A program made the translations under genes and the position numbers. Of a DNA stretch of 64,000 nucleotides, positions 56,106 to 64,000 are shown in pieces. Source of the stretch: Torymus aiolomorphi (lineage: Eukaryota > Arthropoda > Insecta > Hymenoptera > Torymidae); assembly GCA_036365515.1 (NCBI GenBank), contig CM070874.1, positions 110,533,235 to 110,597,234 of the forward strand. Direction: 5' to 3'. How positions within the stretch are numbered: position 1 is the first letter of the stretch; the number at the start of each line of letters is the position of its first letter. The notes under the pieces are model-generated. The model searched no databases and was not told the DNA's origin. It worked only from the letters and a program-made list of their open reading frames with translations.

Positions 56106-58975
56106 GAGCTCAAAGCCCCGTTGGAACTCAAGATATATGGCACTTTGAATATTTGTTGCTTCAACAAAACCTACAGTCTGCAAATTTGAATAGATTTGGT
56201 TCGAACAAAGTTCAATTGATTTTGTTTTCATGTCATTTTGGGCAGAAGCTATGGAAAATTTAAAGTATTACATTGTGCGATGAACCTAAAACTAAGGAAT
56301 TCTTTTTATTCTCTTTTCCCAGTTTTTAAGTACTCTGCATAAGATAATTACAATTTATCCAAATTAAAAAAGCTTGAGCGCAGCATGCCATGAAAATGAA
56401 ATCATTAATCTCTACTCGTGTAAAGTCTATTGAGATTTGCAGCCTGTACTTCTGTAGGTTACAATGAATTTTGTTCGAACAAAGTTCAATTGATTTGGTT
56501 TCTATGTCATTATGGCAAAAGCTATGGAAAATTTAAAGTATTACATTATGCGATGAACCTAAAACTAAGGAATTCTTTTTATTCTCTTTTCCCAGTTTTT
56601 AAGTACTCTGCATAAGATAATTGCAATTTATCCAAATTAAAAAAGCTTCAGTCCAGCATGCCATGAAAATGAAATAAATAACCTCTACTCGTGTAAAATC
56701 TATTGAGATTTACATCCTGTACTTCTGTAGGTTACAATGAATTTTGTTCGAACAAAGTTCAATTGATTTGGTTTTTATGTCATTATGGCAAAAGCTATGG
56801 AAAACTTAAAGTATTACATTGTTCGATGAACCTAATACTAAGGAATTCTTTTTATTCTCTTTTCCCAGTTTTTAAGTACTCGATAGATAAGTTATTTATA
56901 ATTTATCCAAATTAAAAAAGCTTCAGCGCAGCATGCCATGAAAATGAAATCATTAATCTCTACTCGTGTAGAATCTATTGAGATTTGCAGCCTGTACTTC
57001 TGTAGGTTACAATGAATTTTGTTCGAACAAAGTTCAATTGATCTAGTTTTTATGTCATTATGGCAAAAGCTATGGAAAATTTAATGTATTACATTGTGCG
57101 ATGAACCTAAAACTAAGGAATTCTTTTTATTCTCTTTTCCCAGTTTTTAAGTACTCTGCATAAGATAATTGCAATTTATCCAAATTAAAAAAGCTTCAGC
57201 CCAGCATGCCATGAAAATGAAATCAATAACCTCTACTCGTGTAAAATCTATTGAGATTTGCATCCTGTACTTCTGTAGGTTACAATGAATTTTGTTCGAA
57301 CAAAGTTCAATTGATTTGGTTTTTATGTCATTATGGCAAAAGCTATGGAAAACTTAAAGTATTACATTGTGCGATGAACCTAATACTAAGGAATTCTTTT
57401 TATTCTCTTTTCCCAGTTTTTAAGTACTCGATAGATAAGTTATTTATAATTTATCCAAATTAAAAAAGCTTCAGCGCAGCATGCTATGAAAATGAAATCA
57501 TTAATCTCTACTCGTGTAGAATCTATTGAGATTTGCAGCCTGTACTTCTGTAGGTTACAATGAATTTTGTTCGAACAAAGTTCAATTGATCTAGTTTTTA
57601 TGTCATTATGGCAAAAGCTATGGAAAATTTAATGTATTACATTGTGCGATGAACCTAAAACTAAGGAATTCTTTTTATTCTCTTTTCCCAGTTTTTAAGT
57701 ACTCTGCATAAGATAATTGCAATTTATCCAAATTAAAAAAGCTTCAGCCCAGCATGTCATGAAAATGAAATCATGCATCTCCACTCGTGTAAAATTTATT
57801 GAGATTTGGAGTCTGTACTTCTGTAGGTTACGATGAATTTTGTTCGAACAAAGTTCAATTGTTTTGGTTTTTATGTCATTTTGGGCAGAACCCAGGCGGA
57901 AATGATCTTCTATAATAAAAGTTAAAAAATGTTTATAACTGATATTAGCAGATTATAAAGTCAGGATTTGAGACTTTTATAAAAGTCTAAAACTATTATA
58001 AATAGTTATAAATAGTTATTTATTTTTTTAAGTTTTTTGGATCGTCAAAAAATTTAAATATTTTATCAGTAAAAAAAAAGTAAATAACTATTAATAACTA
58101 TTATCAATTTTTGATAATTGAAAATAATGATTATAAAGTTATAATTCATAATTTTTTCATATAATAAGGATTTTAGAATGATTTTAAAGTTTAAATTCAT
58201 TCATAACTATTTAAAACTATTAGTAACTATTATTATGAAATAAAAAAAGTTTATAACTGATAATAACTTTTTACAGTTTGATTTTATGTGTATGCGCTGT
58301 GGCCCAATCAAGTAAATAAAAGTTTATAACTCTTATAAACTTTTTTTAGCTAATCATAACAGAAAAAAATTGTTAATAACTTTTATAAACTGTTACTATA
58401 GTCTCAAATCCTATCTTTGTAAACAGTTATAAACTTTTTTTTTAAATTATAAAAAATTATATATTGTTATTAATAATTATTTGCAAAATTTTTTTTCGCC
58501 TGGGAAGCTATGGAAAACTTAAAGTATTACATTGTGCGATGAACCTAATACTAAGGAATTCTTTTTATTCTCTTTTGCCAGTTTTTAAGTACTCTGCATA
58601 AGATAATTACAATTTATCCAAATTAAAAAAACTTCAGCGCAGCATGCCATGAAAATGAAATCATTAATCTCTACTCGTGTAAAATCTATTGAGATTTGCA
58701 GCCTGTACTTCTGTAGGTTACAATGAATTTTGTTCGAACAAAGTTCAATTGATTTCGTTTTTATGTCATTATGGGAAAAGCTATGGAAAACTTAAAATAT
58801 TACATTGTACGATGAACCTAATACTAAGGAATTCTTTTTATTCTCTTTTCCCAGTTTTTAAGTACTCGATAGATAAGTTATTTATAATTTATCCAAATTA
58901 AAAAAGCTTCAGCGCAGCATGCCATGAAAATGAAATCATTAATCTCTACTCGTGTAAAATCTATTGAGATTTGCA
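56106..58975 (+). repeat. Tandem satellite of alternating 273/275 bp units
   Basis: Unit starts (TTGAGATTT) lie at 56,430, 56,703, 56,978, 57,251, 57,526, 57,799, 58,689 and 58,964. Type A units carry CTCTGCATAAGATAATTGC and type B units carry CGATAGATAAGTTATTTAT. They alternate A-B, giving a ~548 bp higher-order dimer. Each unit holds the palindrome TTTGTTCGAACAAA. A degenerate unit begins at about 56,106. The recurring ~62-70 codon frames are satellite artefacts. Confidence 0.92.
57891..58504. mobile_element. 614 bp TIR element inserted in the satellite
   Basis: Begins CCCAGGCGGAAA and ends TTTTCGCCTGGG, a 12 bp terminal inverted repeat with one mismatch. It interrupts a satellite unit exactly between CAGAA and AAGCTATGG, implying a 2-3 bp target duplication (AA or GAA). 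The interior is AT-rich with many TTATAAACT/AGTTATAAA words and no ORF. Superfamily not assigned. Confidence 0.8.
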
Positions 58976-59262
58976 ATATGAATAATTTAAAAATAAAAAT
59001 TCGTTATTTTGAATTTTCGGTATTTTGACACATATGAATATTTGTATTTCGGTTTTTTGACCTATCCAAAGATCCAAAGATTTTCGGGATTTTGATCCAT
59101 CTGTATTATTTTATTTTTCCGAACTTTTATCTATCGGATAAATGGTATTCCGAATTTTAATCTTTCAGTATACTTGACCTTCAGAAAATTGGCTTTTCGG
59201 AAATATGGATCATCAGAAATCTGCTTTTCCGAATTATGGTCTATCCGAAAAACGAACGACCC
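58976..59262. repeat. Degenerate TTCGGAATTTTGATC-type short repeat
   Basis: Variants of TTTTCGGNATTTTGANCTATC recur about every 25-40 bases through this stretch. It is AT-rich and non-coding. Confidence 0.6.
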
Positions 59263-59263
59263 T

Positions 59264-60475
59264 GAAGTAGGCGGGGGAAGCAAGTTTTACGCGCATACGG
59301 GAGCACAACAGTCGTGTATACATGGCAAAATAATTATTTTAATAATTCTTAACCCCAAGCAGGCGGAGAAAGCGAGTTCTACACGTATACGGGATTGCGT
59401 CAAACGTGCAATGGCAAAATAATTATTTTAATAATTCTTAACCCCAAGTAGGCGGGGGAAGCGAGTTCTACGCGTATACGGGAGTGCGTCAAACGTGCAT
59501 ACATGCAAAATAATTACTTAAATAGTTTTTAACCCGGCAAGTAGACGGGGATGCGAGTTTTACGCGTATACGGGAGCGCTTCAGACCTGTATACCTGGCA
59601 AAATAATTATTTAAATAATTCTTAACCCCAAGTAGGCGGCGGATGCGGGTTGTTAGACTTGTAAAAACGATTATAAACGTTTACACAGTACGAAATAAAG
59701 TATGACTTTTGAAATATTGGAAGTGAAAATTAATGTTTGAGGAAGCTACGTGCCAATGAATTAACAGCGGTTTTTTTACTTGAATACACGTGCAGCTCGC
59801 CACCCGCACCTGCTTAGCGTTCAGAATTATTAGAATAATTATTTTTCCATGTATACACGTCTAACGGCGCGCCACCGTATCCGCGTAGAACTCGCATCCC
59901 CCGCCTGCTTGGGGTAAAGAATTATTTAAATAATTATTTTGCCATGTATACAGGCCTGAAGCGCTCCCGTATTCGCGTAGAACTCGCTTCATCCGCCTAC
60001 TTGGGGTTAAGAATTATTTAAATAATTATTTTGCCATGTATACACATCTGACGCGCTCCTGCATATGCGTAGAACTCGCATCCCCTGCCTGCTTGGTGTT
60101 AAGAATTATTAAAATAATTATTTTGCCATGTACCTATACACGTCTGACGCGCTCCCGTATACGCGTGGAACTCGCATCCCCCGCCTGCTTGGGGTAAAGA
60201 ATTATTTAAATAATTATTTTGCCAGGTATACAGGTCTGAAGCGCTCCCGTATACGCGTAAAACTCGCATCCCCGCCTACTTCGGGTTAGGAATTGTTTAA
60301 AAAATTATTTTGCCTTGTATGCATGTCTGACGCGCTCCCGTATATGCGTAAAACTCGCATCCCCGCCTACTTGGGGTTAGGAATTGTTTAAAAAATTATT
60401 TTGCCTTGTATGCACGTCTGAGGCGGTCCCGTATATGCGTAGAACTCGCATCCCCCGCATACGAAATGCCAAGTT
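59264..60475. repeat. Palindromic array of ~92 bp units
   Basis: About five left units (starts near 59,264, 59,357, 59,446, 59,539 and 59,632) read GTAGGCGGGGGAAGCGAG, CGCGTATACGGGAG, CAAAATAATTATTT, CTTAACCCCAA. About seven right units (near 59,810, 59,901, 59,993, 60,086, 60,181, 60,271 and 60,362) are in the opposite orientation. The centre (59,655-59,790) is unique sequence. No coding content. Confidence 0.85.
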
Positions 60476-60944
60476 GCTCCGTCGCCCGCGTAAATGTTGC
60501 AAACTTGTGACCAGCGCCGGGGTATCGCATAGGCAAACTAGGCATTGCCTATGGGCCCCCACCATGGAGTTTATAGAAAGGCCCCCACCAAACACAAAAA
60601 TTCGTGTTTTAAAAAAGTTATATTTTAAAAATAAATTAGAAAAAAAAATGATATGTATTATGTTTTATTTGAAAATATATCATACGTGATTGCCATTCTG
60701 ATTAAAATAAAATATAAATTATAATCACAGAACTAAATTCGTAGTAGAAAGATATAACTAGATTTTAATAATTATACTATCCCGAATTCAAATTTGAATC
60801 CTTTATATAAAAATCCTATTCGAGAACTATCGTTTTATCGAATATGTAAGCAATCGAATATCGAATTTTTTATAACAAAATACGAACATAGGCGCGCGTA
60901 GCGCGCCAATTAATGCTAGTAAGTATATTTATTTATTTATTTAT

Positions 60945-61013
60945 TTATTACAAATATATCTCGTTCTTATAACTACAAATACAACAGGCGAAAGATCTTT
61001 TAATAAGCTGAAG
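60945..61013 (+). pseudogene. hAT transposase C-terminal fragment, 5' part
   Basis: The frame LLQIYLVLITTNTTGERSFN then KLK carries the ERSF(S/N)KLK signature of the hAT C-terminal dimerisation domain (ZMYM1-like transposases). Upstream sequence is too decayed to follow. The frame is cut at 61,013 by the nested element and resumes at 62,627. Confidence 0.8.
61006..61013. repeat. 8 bp target-site duplication of the nested hAT, left copy
   Basis: AGCTGAAG here and at 62,619-62,626, exact. The word encodes part of the transposase K-L-K segment, which shows the insertion point. Confidence 0.9.
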
Positions 61014-62618
61014 CAGGCCTGGATTTAGGGGGGGCTAGGGGGGGCTAGGGGGGCTGCAGCCCCGGGCCCCACCATACAAAGGGGCCCCTCAAACCAAATA
61101 TGAAAGTACACTCAACTAAATTGTTCAAACTAAATAATCAACACATAGCGATTTGCAAATCGAAAACGTAAATGCTAAACCCCAAGCCACTAAACCCTCC
61201 TACCCCACGCACAAAGTTAAAAATCTAAAATGTAAATGCTAAACCCCAAGCCCCTAAACCCACCTACCCTACGCACATAGTCAAAAATCTAAAACGTAAA
61301 TGCTAAACCCCAAACCCCTAAACCCACCTACTCCACGCACAACGAGTAACGAATCTAAAACGTAAATGCTAAACCCCAAGCCCCTAAACGCACCTACCCC
61401 ACGCACAACGAGTAACAAATCTAAAACGTAAATTCTAAACCCCAAGCCCCTTAACCCACCTACCCCACGCACAACGAGTAACAAATCTAAAACGTAAATG
61501 CTAAACCCCAAGCCCCTAAACCCACCTACCCCACGCACAACGAGTAACAAATCTAAAACGTAAATGCTAAACCCCAAGCCCCTAAACCCACCTACCCCAC
61601 GCACAACGAGTAACAAATCTAAAACGTAAATGCTAAACCCCAAGCCCCTAAACCCTAAACCCACCTACCCCACGCACAAAGAGTAACAAATCTAAAACGT
61701 AAATGCTAAACCCCAAGCCCCTAAACCCACCTACTACTCCACGCACAACGAGTAACAAATCTAAAACGTAAATGCTAAACCCCAAGCCCCTAAACAACAA
61801 TTTAGATTTGGGGATTTAGCATTTACGTTTTAGATTTGTTACTCGTTGTGCGTGGGGTAGGTGGGTTTAGAACTTGGGGTTTAGCATTTACGTTTTAGAT
61901 TTGTTACTCTTTGTGCGTGGGTGGTGGGTTTAGGGTTTAGGGGCTTGGGGTTTAGCATTTACGTTTTAGATTTGTTACTCTTTGTGCGTGGGGTAGTTGG
62001 GTTTAGGGTTTAGGGGCTTGGGGTTTAGCATTTACGTTTTAGACTTGTTACTCTTTGTGCGTGGGGTAGGTGGGTTTAGAGTTTAGGGGCTTGGGGTTTA
62101 GCATTTACGTTTCAGATTTGTTACTCTTTGTGCGTGGGGTAGGTGGGTTTAGGGCTTGGCGTTTAGCATTTACGTTTTAGATTTGTTACTCGTTGTGCGT
62201 GGGGTAGGTGGGTTTAGGGGCTTGGGGTTTAGCATTTACGTTTTAGACTTGTTACTCTTTCTGCGTGGGGTAGGTGGGTTTAGGGTTTAGGGGCTTGGGG
62301 TTTAGCATTTACGTTTTAGATTTGTTACTCTTTGTGCATGGGGTAGGTGGGTTTAGGGGCTTGGCGTGTAGCATTTACGTTTTAGATTTGTTACTCGTTG
62401 TGCGTGGGGTAGGTTGGTTTAGGGGCTTGGGGTTCAGCATTTACGTTTTATACTTGTTACTCGTTGTGCGTGCGGTAGGTGGGTTTAGATTCTTAAGGTG
62501 TAATGCTTACGTTTTTTATTTGTAACTAACTGTGTCTGGGATAGGTTTTTTTTTCATGTAAAAAAGGCCCCCCGATTGATCGTAGCTCCAGGCCCCACAA
62601 AACCTTAATCCGGCCCTG
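61014..62618. mobile_element. Nested hAT-like element carrying a satellite (1.6 kb)
   Basis: Ends CAGGCCTGGATTTAGG and CAGGGCCGGATTAAGG (right end reversed), 13 of 16 identical, with a perfect 8 bp duplication. The interior holds no transposase. It is almost entirely a head-to-head tandem satellite. Confidence 0.85.
61155..62510. repeat. Palindromic ~65 bp satellite with telomere-like words
   Basis: Units read AAATCTAAAACGTAAATGCT, AAACCCCAAGCCCCTAAACC, CACCTACCCCACGCACAACG, AGTAAC on the left half (61,155-61,796). The right half (61,800-62,510) is their reverse complement, with the switch at about 61,797. Some units contain GGGTTTAGGGTTTAGGGG. Glycine-leucine frames on either strand are artefacts. 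Confidence 0.92.
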
Positions 62619-62626
62619 AGCTGAAG

Positions 62627-62737
62627 ATAATTAAAAATCGACTTAGAGCATCAATGAAACAAGATCGGCTGAATGATCTTTCTCTTATGAGCATTGAGTC
62701 TGATTTATTAAGAGAAATATCATATGATGACAATTAG
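62627..62737 (+). pseudogene. hAT transposase C-terminal fragment, 3' part
   Basis: Continues the interrupted frame: IIKNRLRASMKQDRLNDLSL, MSIESDLLREISYDDN, stop at 62,735-62,737. This is the expected end of the dimerisation domain (IKN-LR--M-Q-RL--L-L-SIE). It belongs to the outer element, so the nested copy split its coding region without other damage here. Confidence 0.8.
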
Positions 62738-63009
62738 ATGATTTTGCCGAAAAAAAAGCACGTAGGGTGATAATCTAAGTTGTTTTTAAAGAAGATATTA
62801 ATAAATTAAACCAAATAGATTTTACCAAAACTATAATTTTAAATATTAAGTATATTTGTATAATAAAGTATTTCTTTTAATAAATATAAACTAAATTTAA
62901 TAAAAATTCTAATATTTCTACTTAAATGTTTATTTTTCTAAAATCATTTTCCTTACATAGGCCCCCACCAGAATTTGCCTAAGGCCTTTACACTTGTTAA
63001 CCCGGTGCT
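62738..63009. other. 3' non-coding part of the outer hAT element
   Basis: AT-rich tail between the transposase stop and the right TIR, ending in TAGGCCCCCACCAGAATTTG. Confidence 0.65.
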
Positions 63010-63018
63010 GCTTATGAC

Positions 63019-63235
63019 GGTAGATTATACTAAGTATTATACAATAATACTCGCATGTATGATACCGAGGTACTACACGCGGCCAACCGTGCTAAGACCA
63101 GAAAGAGAACTTTTTGTTAGAAAAGTTGAAAATAACGTACATTTGCGTACGTTGTTTCTTTAAAAGTTTAACGTACATTAGTCCAAAATAACGTACAATA
63201 CTTTATATTAACGTACGGGTGGCAACCCTAGCTCC
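63019..63235. repeat. Segment with recurrent ACGTAC words
   Basis: AACGTACA or its variants occur at about 63,136, 63,147, 63,171, 63,191 and 63,211, and the segment ends GGGTGGCAACCCTAG. It looks like the end of a repeat element. No ORF. Confidence 0.4.
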
Positions 63236-63560
63236 CGGAGACAAGCTTCTCACGCGTGTATCTGCTTAAACGTTTAGTGTATCATTGCAGTAAGATAAGA
63301 TAGGTTGAGTGCACGACGAGGTGTGCTCTCAACGTTGATATTTACATGTGCTCAGCTGCTTATATAAATCGAAATATTAAGCTAGATTAAGCGTGCGAGG
63401 AGGACTCTAGATGTCGAGCTACTCACGCGTGCTTTTGCTTATATTAAAAAATCACATCTCGAAGTTAAGTTAGGTTAAACGTACCAGGGGAAGAGCTCTC
63501 GAAGATGAGCTTCGCAATCGTGTTTTAGCTTAAACGTCAGAGTATCATTGTTTTTTTAAT
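63236..63560. repeat. Degenerate tandem repeat
   Basis: Variants of GAGCTTCTCACGCGTGTTTT then GCTTAAACGT recur near 63,240, 63,413 and 63,508, with TAAGTTAGGTTAA-type words between. Non-coding. Confidence 0.5.
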
Positions 63561-64000
63561 ATTAGCCACTTAACTATTGGCAGGAACTGTACGAGAAATG
63601 AACTACAATAACAAATTATGTAGGATAAATAGTCGATTTTCAATGCTCGCGATCGATTCCCTAGTAGAAATTCATCTATACGAAATGACCAAGAAGTTAG
63701 AAAATAGCTAGTAAAATTGGCTAATCAATGGCTATGATGAAACGCTTTTTTTCCTATTTTCTGCCTATTTCTTAGATTGGCGTAAATACAAAATATTCAT
63801 ATTTAATGGATTTATTAATTTTATCTTTGATGAAAGAGCGTTAAACTGCATTGGATGGCTTTTCAAAATACAAACAAATAACATTAACTAATAAATAATT
63901 TACTGTACTCTTTCTATAGATGATTCAGCAAAACTTTTATTTCTCCATCTGATTATGTCTCTCTCACTCCTTGTTATAACAGTAAGCCCTCTACTAGCCA
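63561..64000. other. AT-rich sequence to window end, no gene seen
   Basis: No coding, RNA or element signal was recognised. Confidence 0.45.

Larger units (their letters stand above)
60512..63010. mobile_element. Outer hAT-like element (2.5 kb)
   Basis: Terminal inverted repeats CAGCGCCGGGGTA and CAGCACCGGGTTA (right end read in reverse) are flanked by an 8 bp target duplication, CTTGTGAC (60,504-60,511) and CTTATGAC (63,011-63,018), one mismatch. Subterminal GGCCCCCACCA occurs at both ends. CAG-starting TIRs and an 8 bp duplication identify the hAT superfamily. A second element is nested inside. Confidence 0.8.

Noticed and set aside
56430..58901. Series of near-identical 61-70 codon frames suggesting a gene family
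   Set aside because: They fall at the same phase of the 273/275 bp satellite. The frame follows from monomer repetition, with no start context or codon pattern of selection.
56106..58975. CRISPR-like repeat arrangement
   Set aside because: Units are full-length satellite monomers of ~274 bp with no unique spacers, and the DNA is eukaryotic.
61155..62510. A genuine telomere
   Set aside because: The repeat unit is ~65 bp, inverted in the middle and enclosed by hAT termini. Only short TTTAGGG-like words occur.
61281..62525. Glycine/leucine repeat frames (127 and 83 codons)
   Set aside because: They are translations of the ~65 bp palindromic satellite.

Overview
The window looks like animal, most probably insect, nuclear DNA. 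The reasons are the absence of compact operon-style genes, long AT-rich non-coding stretches, CpG that is not depleted in GC-rich islands, many GA/CT and TA microsatellites, GT-AG splice signals, and eukaryotic transposons (Penelope-like, hAT, piggyBac-like and pogo-like MITEs, a non-LTR reverse-transcriptase scrap). The composition and repeat flavour recall parasitoid wasps (Hymenoptera, chalcid-like). That placement is an impression, not a demonstrated assignment.

Region 1 (about 1-38,500) is ordinary-copy DNA with almost no recognisable coding sequence. About nineteen GC/CpG-rich islands, mostly 0.4-2 kb long and 1-3 kb apart, alternate with AT-rich spacers. At nearly every island the + strand is C-rich (and often A-rich) on the left flank and G/T-rich on the right flank, so each island sits on a sign switch of GC skew. 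The largest island (10,970-12,990) carries the one convincing coding exon here: a minus-strand first exon (10,972-11,069) encoding a signal-peptide-like N-terminus and ending at a consensus GTAAGT donor. Its remaining exons were not found. The other islands may be enhancers, alternative promoters or replication origins. Scattered items include a 630 bp fold-back repeat (13.3-13.9 kb), an unexplained GC-intermediate block at 15.5 kb, a 300 bp TA/GA microsatellite, hairpin MITEs and faint decayed coding remnants (26.1-26.6 and 27.8-27.95 kb).

Region 2 (about 38,500-64,000) is a transposon and satellite graveyard with nested insertions. A two-exon coding-like locus with a clean 102 bp GT-AG intron lies at 39.9-40.34 kb. 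A 1.76 kb non-autonomous repeat then separates it from a second coding-like block (42.1-42.6 kb). A Penelope-like element (45,506-48,778) with a 12 bp target duplication is inserted in one arm of an inverted repeat. Its single long reading frame has two nonsense codons and a frame-preserving deletion of the RT catalytic core, while the GIY-YIG endonuclease is retained. A sequence with every element of a type III hammerhead ribozyme lies at 50,518-50,588. Between 49.6 and 53.7 kb there is a cluster of foldback hairpins that share an apex but not their arms. A tandem satellite with 273/275 bp monomers (56.1-59.0 kb) is split by a 614 bp TIR element. A palindromic array of ~92 bp repeats follows (59.26-60.47 kb). 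Last comes a hAT element (60,512-63,010) whose transposase remnant is interrupted by a second hAT element (61,014-62,618) that carries a head-to-head ~65 bp telomere-like satellite.

No complete cellular gene is contained in the window. All coordinates and pairings were read by eye. No alignments, skew plots or folding calculations were run.
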